DNA of 64,000 nucleotides from Microbacterium sp. BR1 (GTDB lineage Bacteria; Actinomycetota; Actinomycetes; Actinomycetales; Microbacteriaceae), in assembly GCF_002812725.1 (NCBI RefSeq), contig NZ_NMUN01000009.1, positions 279,935 through 343,934 on the forward strand, read 5' to 3'. A model generated the notes under the pieces. It was not told the DNA's origin and searched no databases. It saw nothing but the letters and a program-made list of their open reading frames with translations. The translations under genes were made by a program, and so were the position numbers. Below, piece after piece: positions 1-8,998 of this stretch. Each line of letters opens with the position of its first letter. Position 1 is the stretch's first letter.

Positions 1-1
1 G

Positions 2-238
2 CGCGCCCATCTCAGACGCGCACAAGCCGGCGGCGATGCACCACTCGTCTCTGCGCACCGCGAAAGCCTCCGCGCCAATGGCCGTTATGCATGGTGGGGA
101 GCGCTCCGGCATGCACGCGCGGAGGCACGCGCGAGGCGCTGGGGATCAGCAGCCTCCGACGTGCTCTGGGCGCTGCGATTCGCGCCGCTCGCACCGGCCG
201 ACGCGATCCTTCAAAGACTGCGCGAGACGCGCGCATAG
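2..238 (+). CDS. 3' end of an unidentified gene, cut by the window edge
   Basis: A frame open from base 2 to a TAG at 236-238 encodes the last 78 residues of a protein whose start lies outside the window. There is no Met in it. Codon third positions are mostly G/C, and the translation is rich in Arg, Ala and Trp, with segments such as YAWWGALRHARAEARARRWG, which look like a real protein tail and not a shadow frame. It would converge on the GT-D gene that ends at 290. Inference: it may be the C-terminus of another glycosyltransferase of the polysaccharide locus, but no catalytic motif is visible. Confidence 0.45.
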   Translation, partial: RAHLRRAQAGGDAPLVSAHRESLRANGRYAWWGALRHARAEARARRWGSAASDVLWALRFAPLAPADAILQRLRETRA

Positions 239-289
239 GTAGACCGGCTGCAGACAGGAACGGCCGGCGGATTCAGCGAGTCCGTCTCC

Positions 290-1243
290 TCAGTCCGCGG
301 CGAAGAACTCCTCGGTCGCCGCTGTCCTTTCGTTCCGCCACCATTCGTAGGACTTGGCGATGTGGCCGAGGTCGAGGGCACGGTAGCCGGCGCGGTGGAG
401 ATCGTAGGCGAGTACGGTCGCGGTGGGGCCCAGTATCGCGATCATGAGGCATTCCTTCGGCGCCAGCGAAGCGCGGCGCAGGATGTCGTCGTACTCGTCG
501 AACGCGTTCTGCCTCGGTGCCAGGATGTGATCCACTGAGGCTGCGTTGTCGAAGATGTCATGCGTGAAGCCGTCGAAGATGCCTTCGCCATGGATGAGGA
601 CGACCGGCGCGCCGTCCCAGATCTGCCGACACCTCTCGAAGTAGGCGCGACGGTCGAACCCCGGTCCAAACGTGCTGTGTCCCAGCGACACCTCCGTGGC
701 CGCGTACCTCTTGCTGGTTCGCAGATACGGATTCAGAATCCGGCGCAGGTGGGGTGCCCAGCGCAGGAAATAGTCCCGCATGCCCTCGAGAAGTTCGGGG
801 CTCAGTTCATAGGCGAAGCTCGGGATCGCGACCAGCAGATCGCTCTCGTCTGAGACGAGTACCTCTCGCAGTCGTCGGGTCAGCTCGACCCCGGGGGTCT
901 GGAACATCTCGAACCAGCCATCCATCGTCGACAAATCCCCTGCGCCGAAGCGCGCGATCGACTTGCCTTCGATCAGAGCATCCAGGGTCTGGTCTACGGT
1001 CATGGTCACAGGCGCCTCGGCCATCTGGGTGCGGTAGATCAGAGTTTCGAGTGACGCGCGCTGCTCTGCTATGGCCGCGTCGATGATAGCCCTCACGCTG
1101 AACCGCTGACGCACCGCCGCAACGAACCGCTGTCGACGAGTGCTACCGGGGATGAGCTTCGCCAGCAGCAGAAGAATGTAGTACGTCACGGGCTTCCCCT
1201 CGCGTCTCCAGTAGTCGGCCAATAGAGTACGCACACCCGTCAC
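290..1243 (-). CDS. GT-D fold glycosyltransferase (DUF1792-like)
   Basis: Probable sugar transferase of the GT-D fold, as in the third enzymes of streptococcal O-glycan pathways. The family hallmark RFGxGD/E near the nucleotide site is present as RFGAGD, and the C-terminus has the typical DLGHIAKSYEW motif. About 317 residues from a GTG at 1243; the frame stays open to an ATG at 1375, but the extra N-terminal 44 residues look non-native. No strong ribosome site is visible for either start. It is the last gene of the leftward unit that begins with the Wzt-like ATPase. The acceptor and sugar cannot be read from the sequence. Confidence 0.8.
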   Translation of the reverse strand: MTGVRTLLADYWRREGKPVTYYILLLLAKLIPGSTRRQRFVAAVRQRFSVRAIIDAAIAEQRASLETLIYRTQMAEAPVTMTVDQTLDALIEGKSIARFGAGDLSTMDGWFEMFQTPGVELTRRLREVLVSDESDLLVAIPSFAYELSPELLEGMRDYFLRWAPHLRRILNPYLRTSKRYAATEVSLGHSTFGPGFDRRAYFERCRQIWDGAPVVLIHGEGIFDGFTHDIFDNAASVDHILAPRQNAFDEYDDILRRASLAPKECLMIAILGPTATVLAYDLHRAGYRALDLGHIAKSYEWWRNERTAATEEFFAAD

Positions 1244-1413
1244 CCGCGCGCCATCATCCCATGACAAGGACGGGCGGCCTGCCGCCACGAGCGACGGCGG
1301 AGCGCATGCTTCCGGTGACGCACGAACACCGTATCCGCCCGCGCACCACGAATGATTCAGCATCCGATCGACCAACCGAGCGAGACGCCGCGGTTCCGAG
1401 CCAGGGGCCGGGC

Positions 1414-2439
1414 TCAGCGCTCCCGACGGTAGACCGCCTCGTACGCCGCGACAACCGATGAGAGGGCGAATGCCTGCGACCGCTCACGGCTCACCTCCGC
1501 GAGTCTCGCGCGCTCGTCGTCCTCCGTCAGCACTCGAAGAAGCGCGCCACCGAGTGAATCGAGGTCACTGAGCACGCCTGCCCGACCCTCATCGGTGACA
1601 TACCGCGCACCGACGTTGGGTGTCGCGACCACGGGCACGCCGCACGCCATCGCTTCGGCATACGGAATGCCGAACCCCTCGTACTCTGACGGGAGACAGA
1701 ACACCCATGCCCGCTGATACGCCTCGACGAGCTCAGCATCCGTCAGCTCCCCGAGCACAGTGATGCCCGGCCCGGGGTCGTCCGGTGCGTCACGGCAGAC
1801 CATCTCGAGCCGGGCGTCGGGGAGCGCGGGAAGGACATCGCGCTGGAACACCTGTGCGAGCGAGCTCCCGCGCTTGCGGTTGCCCCACGTGCCAACGAAG
1901 AGGACGGTGGGAGCGCCCCCCCGCCTCGCCGGGTCTGGCCGGAAACGCCCCGTGTCGACACCGTTCGGGATGACGCGCCGCACCCAGGGCATCCATCGTC
2001 TCGTCTGCGGCGAAACGGCGACGGTAGCGTCCGCGACGAGCGAAGCGAGCACCTCGGTCAGTCCGAGCAGGAGCATCCGCAGCTTCTCTTTGAACCCCGG
2101 GATGCGCAGGGCTTCCTCGAACCCGGTCCCGTGCATGGTGCGCACATGGGTGGGCACGCGGCGGCGCCACAACCAGTAGTCGTCGCCGTGGGCGTGGATC
2201 ACGTCGTACGAAACGAAATCGACGCGCCGGAGCGCGCGCGCGAATCGAAAGGTCTGGAGATTCCCCGACAGCTTGATCTCACGATGGCCGTATAGCGCCC
2301 CATCGACCGGCGGACAAGCCGAGAACATGTCGACATGGTGCCCGTTCGCGACGAGGGCGTTCGCCAACTCGTGGGCTTGATAGCCAACGCCGATCTTGCT
2401 GCCGCTGGGCAGGTAATACGAGATCATCGCGATGCGCAA
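1414..2439 (-). CDS. Glycosyltransferase family 4
   Basis: GT-B fold retaining glycosyltransferase, 341 residues. The N-terminus MRIAMISYYLPSGSKIGVGY matches the usual first strand and glycine loop of GT4 enzymes. The C-terminal half has the donor-binding E-x7-E block (EYEGFGIPYAEAMACGVPVV). I chose the TTG at 2439 because it gives the canonical start and is preceded by GGAGG with a 7-nt spacer; a GTG at 2460 is the alternative. It starts about 30 bp after the permease gene ends and is transcribed with it. Its product probably extends the glycan exported by the neighbouring ABC transporter. Sugar specificity is unknown. Confidence 0.88.
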   Translation of the reverse strand: MRIAMISYYLPSGSKIGVGYQAHELANALVANGHHVDMFSACPPVDGALYGHREIKLSGNLQTFRFARALRRVDFVSYDVIHAHGDDYWLWRRRVPTHVRTMHGTGFEEALRIPGFKEKLRMLLLGLTEVLASLVADATVAVSPQTRRWMPWVRRVIPNGVDTGRFRPDPARRGGAPTVLFVGTWGNRKRGSSLAQVFQRDVLPALPDARLEMVCRDAPDDPGPGITVLGELTDAELVEAYQRAWVFCLPSEYEGFGIPYAEAMACGVPVVATPNVGARYVTDEGRAGVLSDLDSLGGALLRVLTEDDERARLAEVSRERSQAFALSSVVAAYEAVYRRER

Positions 2440-2468
2440 AGGAGCGCCCTCCGCCGCCACCGGCGCGC

Positions 2469-3290
2469 CTAGATGATGTCCGCGAACGCACGCTCCGCGC
2501 GTTGGAAGATGATCAGTCCCACGACGATGCTGACGAGCGCGGCGCCGATGAGACTCAACACCTGCCAGAGTTCCGGGGCGGACTGCCCGAGGAGCGACCA
2601 GCGATAGCCCTCCATCAGCCACGTGATCGGGTTGATATTGAAGAGCCAGAGGAGGTCAGGCGGCACGGCTTCGAGCGAATACGCGATGGGCGAGCCATAC
2701 ATGAGCACCTGGAAGACCCAGGGCAGGAAGTATGCGACGTCGCGGTACTTGACCATCCCCGCCGAAGCCGCGAGGCCGATTCCCATGGCGAGAACCGCTG
2801 TCAGCAGTACCCACAGCGGAAGCGCGAGGATCGGCCAACCGGGATTGATCTGGAAGGCGAACAGCAGCACGACGAAGAGACCGAAGGCTATGAGGAAGTC
2901 GAGCATGATCGAGATCAGCCCGGACAACGGCACGATCAGCCGGGGGAAGAACACCTTGGAAACGAGCGACTGGTTGGCGACGAGAGACGATGCCGCACCG
3001 TTTGCGATGTTACTGAAGAGGTTCCAGCCCAGCTGCCCGGCGAAGGCGAAGATGAAGTAGGGCACTCCGCCGCTGGGCAGTTGGGCGATACCGCCGAAGA
3101 CGATCGTGAAGACACCGGCCGATACGAGGGGCTGCACGAAGACCCAGGCGACGCCCACCGCCGTCTGGCGGTAGCGGAGCAGGATATCCTTCTGGCCGAA
3201 CCGGAAGGCGATCTCGCGCGCCGCCCAGAGCTCGCGCCAGTTCGGCATGTTGAACTTGCCCGGAGGCGTGACGATCGTGCGGTTCATCAA
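2469..3290 (-). CDS. Polysaccharide ABC transporter, permease (Wzm-type)
   Basis: Integral-membrane ABC-2 type permease of 273 residues, the membrane half of a Wzm/Wzt or TagGH-like exporter that moves undecaprenyl-linked glycans to the outer face. After a cytoplasmic N-terminal helix (FRFGQKDILLRYRQTAVG, typical of the family) there are about six hydrophobic segments. The start ATG overlaps the stop of the ATPase gene by 4 bp (ATGA), so the two are translationally coupled. The gene is followed by two glycosyltransferases. Confidence 0.93.
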   Translation of the reverse strand: MMNRTIVTPPGKFNMPNWRELWAAREIAFRFGQKDILLRYRQTAVGVAWVFVQPLVSAGVFTIVFGGIAQLPSGGVPYFIFAFAGQLGWNLFSNIANGAASSLVANQSLVSKVFFPRLIVPLSGLISIMLDFLIAFGLFVVLLFAFQINPGWPILALPLWVLLTAVLAMGIGLAASAGMVKYRDVAYFLPWVFQVLMYGSPIAYSLEAVPPDLLWLFNINPITWLMEGYRWSLLGQSAPELWQVLSLIGAALVSIVVGLIIFQRAERAFADII

Positions 3291-4495
3291 CGGGCCTCGT
3301 ACTCAAAGTCGGCGAGCACCATGCCGTGCGCAAGGGCGTCATCGGTGGTGAGCTCAGGATACGGACTGTGCTCGATCACCTCGATGACGTCGGCACCTTC
3401 CCATGCGTCGAAGACGCCCGACTGGCAGACGAACACGTCGACGGTGTACCGACCGGGCTTGAGCCACAGGTTCTTGATCCGGAGCACGCCCGACTGCTCG
3501 TCCGACGGATCGAACCACTGGCCGGTCAGGCGGGAATCGCACTGCACGACGACCGCACCGTTGACGTCGGTGATGTGCGCCGACACGAAGTACTTACCGA
3601 CCACATCCACGTTGCGCCCGACGGTGAACTCGATGACCTTGTCGTCGTCAGGCTCTTGCGTCTGCTCGGTCACGGCGACGCGCGAAAGGCGTAGCTGTCC
3701 GGAACCTGGACGCTTGTGCGCATCCAACTGTTCGAGCTGGAACTTCTCGAACGTGTCGCGATAGTGCTTGATCGCCCCGTCCACGGTGCCGTAATACCCG
3801 AGCGTGCCCTTGTCGAGGAACATCGCCGAGGTGCAGAGCGCCGTCACGGTGTTCATCTGATGGCTCACGTAGAGCACTGTGCGACCGTCACGCGCGACGT
3901 CGCGCATCTTCGCGAGCGACTTGGCTTGGAATTCGGCGTCGCCCACGGCGAGAACCTCGTCGATGGCGAGAATCTCGGTGTCGAGGTGCGCCGCGACCGA
4001 GAAGGCGAGTCGCACGTACATGCCCGACGAGTAGCGCTTCACCGGTACGTCCAGGAACTTCTCAACCCCCGAGAAGTCGACGATCTCGTCGAACCGACGC
4101 TTGATCTCCTTGCGGCCCATGCCCAGCAGAGCGCCGTTCTGATAGATGTTCTCGCGTCCCGTCAGCTCCCCGGAGAAGCCGGTTCCGACCTCGAGCAGCG
4201 AGCCGACTCGTCCTCCGAGGTCGATGATGCCGCCGGTCGGCGCGGTGATCCGGGTGAGCAGCTTCAGCAGCGTGCTCTTGCCTGCTCCGTTGCGACCAAC
4301 GATGCCGACGGCTTCGCCCCACGGGATCTCGAAAGACATGTCCCGCAGCGCCTCGAAGTCCTCGAAGTGCGTCCGCGTCAGCGGATGACGGATGCGGTTG
4401 ATGACCGCGGTCGTGATGCGGTCGACATGTTCACCCGCCACCTGAATGCGGTACGACTTCGACAGGTCGGACACAGTGATCGCGCTGTCAACCAT
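3287..4495 (-). CDS. Polysaccharide ABC transporter, ATPase (Wzt-type, with C-terminal domain)
   Basis: ATPase that drives glycan export with the adjacent permease. Walker A GRNGAGKST (about residues 67-75), signature YSSGMYVRLAF (155-165) and Walker B with the switch ILAIDEVLAVGD (175-186) are all intact. It is 402 residues long. The roughly 140 residues after the cassette form a beta-rich extension like the Wzt carbohydrate-binding domain, which in that family reads the non-reducing end of the finished chain. This suggests export of a pre-polymerised, end-recognised polysaccharide. Start chosen at ATG 4495, where similarity to the family begins; upstream codons in the same frame look non-coding. 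Confidence 0.94.
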   Translation of the reverse strand: MVDSAITVSDLSKSYRIQVAGEHVDRITTAVINRIRHPLTRTHFEDFEALRDMSFEIPWGEAVGIVGRNGAGKSTLLKLLTRITAPTGGIIDLGGRVGSLLEVGTGFSGELTGRENIYQNGALLGMGRKEIKRRFDEIVDFSGVEKFLDVPVKRYSSGMYVRLAFSVAAHLDTEILAIDEVLAVGDAEFQAKSLAKMRDVARDGRTVLYVSHQMNTVTALCTSAMFLDKGTLGYYGTVDGAIKHYRDTFEKFQLEQLDAHKRPGSGQLRLSRVAVTEQTQEPDDDKVIEFTVGRNVDVVGKYFVSAHITDVNGAVVVQCDSRLTGQWFDPSDEQSGVLRIKNLWLKPGRYTVDVFVCQSGVFDAWEGADVIEVIEHSPYPELTTDDALAHGMVLADFEYEAR

Positions 4496-4687
4496 TCGGC
4501 TCTGATCCCCCAATAAGATGCCACCGCGGCCCCGGAGCAACCTGAGCGCACGCCGATCAACGATAGCATCGCACGAGGTGCATCGATTCCTCCGGGATCC
4601 GCGACGGGCACGTTTCCACGGCGAGGCATACGATGTGCGTGTGGCCGAGCGCGAGCGCGAGATCACACATCACACCGAGGAGAGTAC

Positions 4688-5539
4688 GTGCGTCTGACGG
4701 GATACGTCCTCGCCGCCGACCCCTGGTGGATCGAGGAGAGCGTCCTGTCCTACTACGACGTCGTGGATCGCCTCGTCGTCTCGTACGACGAGAACGCCAC
4801 ATCGTGGTCAGGCGGACCCATCCCCGTCGAGGAGTGCTTGCGACGACTACGCCGTATCGATTCCGCAGGCAAGCTCGACTTCGTACCCGGGTCATTCGCC
4901 CGACCCGATATTCACGCGCTCGAGGCCGAGACACTTCAGCGATCCCAGGCGCTCCGACGGGCATCCGCTGACGCCGACTGGGTCATCCAGCTCGACAGCG
5001 ACGAGGTCGTCGGGAATCTGGAGACCTTCGTCGCCTGCATAGAGGAGGCCGAGAGACATGGTGCCGGCGGCCTCGACTACCCGTCTCGCTACTTCATGGG
5101 TCGATCGAGCAGCGGCCGACTCCTCGAGACATCGACAAGGTGGTGGCGTCCCTACGCGCACTACCCGGCGCCGATGGCCGTCCGCGCAGGCAGCCGACTC
5201 GTCCATGCACGTCAGGCGGAGGTCGCGCTGTACCGAACGGACTTCCGTCCCGATTCGACAAGCCCCCTCCACGCCCGTGACGCCGTCGTGCATCGCGTGA
5301 TCCCGGTCGAGGCCGGCATCCGGCACTATTCGCGGGTGCGCAGCCAGGACTACATGGAGCGCAAGTCCGCATGGTCGGCGCACGCCGACTACTACGCGCG
5401 CGAGCTGGCGCGATGGCGCACTCGACAGGATCACCCCATCGCCGCCGTCGTCGCGACGCCCTTCGCGAAACCCACCGAACGATTCCGATTGACTTCGCTT
5501 CCCCCACAGCAGCGCTACTGGCGGGGAGAGTTCGATTGA
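4688..5539 (+). CDS. Probable GT-A type glycosyltransferase
   Basis: 283-residue protein with the look of a GT-A fold transferase. It begins with a short beta strand (RLTGYVLAADPWW) and has a DSD motif (QLDSDEV, about residues 101-107) in the place where GT2-like enzymes bind metal and nucleotide sugar. It starts at GTG 4688 after a GAGGAG ribosome site. It is the first gene of a five-gene + strand operon with 4-bp overlaps, divergent from the exporter. The match to classical GT2 is weak, so the exact family is uncertain. Confidence 0.7.
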   Translation: MRLTGYVLAADPWWIEESVLSYYDVVDRLVVSYDENATSWSGGPIPVEECLRRLRRIDSAGKLDFVPGSFARPDIHALEAETLQRSQALRRASADADWVIQLDSDEVVGNLETFVACIEEAERHGAGGLDYPSRYFMGRSSSGRLLETSTRWWRPYAHYPAPMAVRAGSRLVHARQAEVALYRTDFRPDSTSPLHARDAVVHRVIPVEAGIRHYSRVRSQDYMERKSAWSAHADYYARELARWRTRQDHPIAAVVATPFAKPTERFRLTSLPPQQRYWRGEFD

Positions 5540-6666
5540 GCAGCGGCACGGTCATCGTGAACAACAGCCGCGAGACATACACGACATCGCACAGTGGCGC
5601 CATCGCGACCTGCATCCTGGAAGTCGTTCGCGTAGCCGGTGAGGATGCGCCAACCGTGATCTCGCGCAAAGGGCCCGGATCACCCATCACCGGCTACCCC
5701 CTCGTCTACGTGCCCTCGAAGAGCGGTCCGCACGGCCGCGTCCGAGAACAGATCCGACGCGCGCGCCGCCGCGTCGACGGTTGGGCCCGCCCGGACCAGC
5801 GCGAATACGCCCGCGATGTCCGTGCGGCGCTGCGCGTGCTCAACGCGCGGCAGATCATCGTGAACAACGATCCGGAGGTCGCGGTCGCCCTCGCCCGCGC
5901 GTTTCCCTCCGCACACGTCGTGCACTGGTTCCACAATCTGGAACTCGCAGGAGACCGATTCCGGCGGAGATTCGCCGCGAGCAACATCCGATCGGTGGCG
6001 GTCAGCCGGTATCTCGCACGCGCGGTCGAGGCAGCGTATGGGTTGACGCCGTTGAGCGTCTCGCACGTCTTGAACGGTGCTTCGTTCAGCGAAGCCGTTC
6101 CCTTGCCGACCGGTAATCTCACGACCATCGGCTTCGTGGGACGAGTGGCGGTCGAGAAGGGCGTCGATGTCCTGCTGGCCGCCTGTCTGGAAATCGCGGA
6201 GTCCCGCCGCGACTTCCGAGTCCAGCTTGTCGGGGACACCAACTGGGGTCGGTCGGACGGGGGCCCGTACAGCCGGCTGATCGACGCGCAGGCCGAGGAG
6301 CTGAAGCACGCGGGAATCGAGGTCGTTCGCCTGGGCCACCTCCCTCGCAAGAGCGTTCCCGGTGCGATCGCGGCGACGGACATCCACGTCGTCCCCTCGC
6401 GGTGGGATGAACCGTTCGGTTTGACCACTCTCGAAGGTCTGGCTCTCGGAAGAGCTGTCGTCGTCAGTGCAACCGGCGGCTCGCCGGAGCTCGTCATGGA
6501 TGCCGGTGTGCTGTTCCCCCGCGAGGACCCGTCCGCGTTGGCGCGCGTGCTGAGTGCACTGCTGGACGACCCCCAGCGACGGGCGGATCTCGCGTCACGC
6601 GCGCGCGAGCGTGCGAACGAGCTTTCGTGGCAGCAGACGTGGGAGACGCTGAGGGGCGGACCGTGA
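5536..6666 (+). CDS. Glycosyltransferase family 4
   Basis: GT4 enzyme, 376 residues. It has a glycine loop (TSHSGAIAT), a donor site region (VGRVAVEKGVDVLLAA) and the E-x7-E block (DEPFGLTTLEGLALGRAVVV). The TTG start at 5536 overlaps the stop of the previous gene (TTGA) and is preceded by GGGGAG. The N-terminal motif and the NNDPE/HWFHN region resemble those of the next gene, so the pair probably arose by tandem duplication. It acts at the cytoplasmic face on a lipid-linked intermediate by family precedent; sugar unknown. Confidence 0.88.
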   Translation: MSSGTVIVNNSRETYTTSHSGAIATCILEVVRVAGEDAPTVISRKGPGSPITGYPLVYVPSKSGPHGRVREQIRRARRRVDGWARPDQREYARDVRAALRVLNARQIIVNNDPEVAVALARAFPSAHVVHWFHNLELAGDRFRRRFAASNIRSVAVSRYLARAVEAAYGLTPLSVSHVLNGASFSEAVPLPTGNLTTIGFVGRVAVEKGVDVLLAACLEIAESRRDFRVQLVGDTNWGRSDGGPYSRLIDAQAEELKHAGIEVVRLGHLPRKSVPGAIAATDIHVVPSRWDEPFGLTTLEGLALGRAVVVSATGGSPELVMDAGVLFPREDPSALARVLSALLDDPQRRADLASRARERANELSWQQTWETLRGGP

Positions 6667-7835
6667 CGCCTATCGACATCACGTTCGTACTTCCGGAGGA
6701 TGAGCGCTACTCCACGTCGGGCGGTGCGATCGCGACCGTCACCCGTGAACTGGTGATAGCTCTCGATCGGCAGCACACATCGACATCGGTGATCAGCCCA
6801 CGCTCGCAATCACCAACTCCGTATTCGGATGGCCGAGTCGACTGGCTGGCCGGTACCGGCGACCTCCCGATCGCCCGACGGGCGTGGTACGCCGCGTGCG
6901 GACGTATCCGGCGAGCACACGGCGCGTGGCGACCACGGTATCTGCGAGAGGTCGCGCAGATCCTCACCGACACGAATCCCGACGCGGTCGTCGTAGCCAA
7001 CGACCCTCAGTTCGCCGGGCTGTTGGCACGGCATCATCCGGGGCGCACCGTTGTGCTCTGGCTGCACAACTATCTCGTGGGTGCCCCGGCGAGGGCCCTG
7101 CGCGACCTGCCCGCGACGGTCCGGATCGTCGCGGTGAGCGATGCCGTGCGCCGGTGGACCGCCGAGCAGCAGGAGCTCGATCCCGCTCGCATCTCCGTGA
7201 TCCACAACGGTGTCGACACCGCCCGTTTCCACCCGGGGCCGTCGGAGCGCGCGCCCGGTCCGATGCGCGTCGTCTGCCATGGGCGGATAGACCCCAACAA
7301 GGGCTTTCTGGTGGCGGCTGAGGCCGTGGCCGCGCTTCGCGCCGCCGGTCGCACGGACATCTCGCTGACCATCATCGGTGGTCGGCGCACGTTCGGCTAC
7401 GACGAGAGCGCCGTGGATGACTACATGCGGGCGCTGGAGGACGCCGTGGGCCGCGCCGGCGGCACGTTCACCGGCTGGATGCCCGCACACGACGTTCCGG
7501 AGGCACTGCGCGCGTTCGACGTCGCCTGCGTCCTCCCCCTGGTTCCCGACCCGTTCCTCATGGCAGGGCTCGAGGCGATGGCTTCCGGGTGCGCTGTCGT
7601 CGCTGTTCCGCTCGGGGGTGTCGCCGAATGGGTCGGGGACGCGGCGATCATCGTCGAACCGGACGCGACGAGCGTCGCACGCGCGCTCGAGTCGCTGGCG
7701 ACCGACCAGGACATGCTGGACGCCGCGAAAGAGGCCGCAACGGCGCAGGCCGCTCGTTTCACCTGGGATGTCGCGGCGGGCGCGCTGACGACTCTGCTGC
7801 GGCACGACCCGGGAACGATCGTCGAGCCGACATGA
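6663..7835 (+). CDS. Glycosyltransferase family 4
   Basis: GT4 enzyme, 390 residues, coupled to the preceding gene by a GTGA overlap. It shares the TSGGAIAT loop and an ANDPQ...LWLHN segment with its upstream neighbour. It also has a typical SVIHNGVDTARF segment before the C-terminal domain, then HGRIDPNKG and the C-terminal DPFLMAGLEAMASGCAVV block. The second Glu of the donor motif is present, but the first is replaced by a DPF context, a common GT4 variation. Role in the same glycan assembly is inferred from context. Confidence 0.88.
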   Translation: MTPIDITFVLPEDERYSTSGGAIATVTRELVIALDRQHTSTSVISPRSQSPTPYSDGRVDWLAGTGDLPIARRAWYAACGRIRRAHGAWRPRYLREVAQILTDTNPDAVVVANDPQFAGLLARHHPGRTVVLWLHNYLVGAPARALRDLPATVRIVAVSDAVRRWTAEQQELDPARISVIHNGVDTARFHPGPSERAPGPMRVVCHGRIDPNKGFLVAAEAVAALRAAGRTDISLTIIGGRRTFGYDESAVDDYMRALEDAVGRAGGTFTGWMPAHDVPEALRAFDVACVLPLVPDPFLMAGLEAMASGCAVVAVPLGGVAEWVGDAAIIVEPDATSVARALESLATDQDMLDAAKEAATAQAARFTWDVAAGALTTLLRHDPGTIVEPT

Positions 7836-8998
7836 GGATCGCGTTGGCGACGAGCTCCTTCCTCCCCCGCGTGGGAGGCGTCGAGGAGCACGTCTCGTTC
7901 CTTGCTCACGAACTGAGGTCCAACGGCCACGCGGTCACCATCTGGGCCGTCGATCAAGGCGATGCCACCCCCGCGGACGACGACGGGACGCCGTTGCGCT
8001 ATCTGCCCACTCCGCTGCCCAACCGTTCGTTGCGCGGGCTTCTGAGTTGGGCCGTGTCTGCTCCGCGGGCCTGGCGCGCCTGGCGAAGGGCTTACCGCCT
8101 GGACCGACCCGATGTCATCGTCATCCAGTGCTTCGGAGCGAACGGCCCCTACGCGACGCTTCTCGCGCGCCGCACGAACACGCCGCTGATCTACAGCAAT
8201 CACGGCGAGACGTTCATGGACGCCCACGGGGCGTTCGACGCGTCGGCGTTGATGCGCCGATCGCTGAGGCGCACCCTCGCGCGCGCGGCGGCCGTCGTAT
8301 CCTGCTCACGGTTCGCTGCCGCAGACCTCGCTCGTTTCGGCGCATCCGTGCCCCCGACCGTCGTCGGGAACGGCATCGACCTGGACCTGTCGAGCGAACC
8401 CGTGGACGCCCCGCTTCCCGCTCGCTACCTGGCGGGCGTGGGACGGCTCGTCGAGAACAAGGGATTCCATCACCTCGTCGGCGCCTATGCGGAGGCCCAC
8501 ACGGACCCCGCGCTTGCTGGTGTCGATCTCGTCATCGCCGGGGACGGCCCCGAGCGGGGGCCTCTGGAAACGCTCGCTGCCCGATTGGGGGTGGCGGAAC
8601 GTGTGCACTTCGTCGGATCCCAACGGCGAGCGCAGATCCGGGCTCTCCTGGACGGCGCGGTCGCTCACGTCGTCCCCAGTCGCGTCGAGGCGTTCGGAAT
8701 CGTCGTGCTCGAAGGCTGGAGGTCCGGCATACCGGTCATCGTGACGAAGCACGGAGGGCCACCGGAGTTCGTGACCGATGATGTAGACGGTCTCCTCTTC
8801 GAGCCCCGAGACATCACCGAACTTGCACGCCTGCTTATTCGCGTAGCATCCGAACCGGTCGTGCAGAGGCGGCTCGGGCGCGCCGGGCGCGCATCGGCAC
8901 AACGATTCTCGTGGCGAGCGGTCTCGGATTCCTACGAGGATGTCCTGCGAGCCGTGACCGCCGAGGCACCCGCAGACCGATGGAGGAGACCCGAGTGA
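7832..8998 (+). CDS. Glycosyltransferase family 4
   Basis: GT4 enzyme, 388 residues, starting at an ATG that overlaps the previous stop (ATGA). The N-terminal loop is SSFLPRVGGVEEHV; the linker has the NGIDLDL motif; the donor site shows GVGRLVENKGF and VEAFGIVVLEGWRSGIPVIV (intact E-x7-E). It belongs to the same five-gene + strand operon of glycosyltransferases. Family assignment is firm; donor and acceptor are not visible. Confidence 0.9.
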   Translation: MRIALATSSFLPRVGGVEEHVSFLAHELRSNGHAVTIWAVDQGDATPADDDGTPLRYLPTPLPNRSLRGLLSWAVSAPRAWRAWRRAYRLDRPDVIVIQCFGANGPYATLLARRTNTPLIYSNHGETFMDAHGAFDASALMRRSLRRTLARAAAVVSCSRFAAADLARFGASVPPTVVGNGIDLDLSSEPVDAPLPARYLAGVGRLVENKGFHHLVGAYAEAHTDPALAGVDLVIAGDGPERGPLETLAARLGVAERVHFVGSQRRAQIRALLDGAVAHVVPSRVEAFGIVVLEGWRSGIPVIVTKHGGPPEFVTDDVDGLLFEPRDITELARLLIRVASEPVVQRRLGRAGRASAQRFSWRAVSDSYEDVLRAVTAEAPADRWRRPE

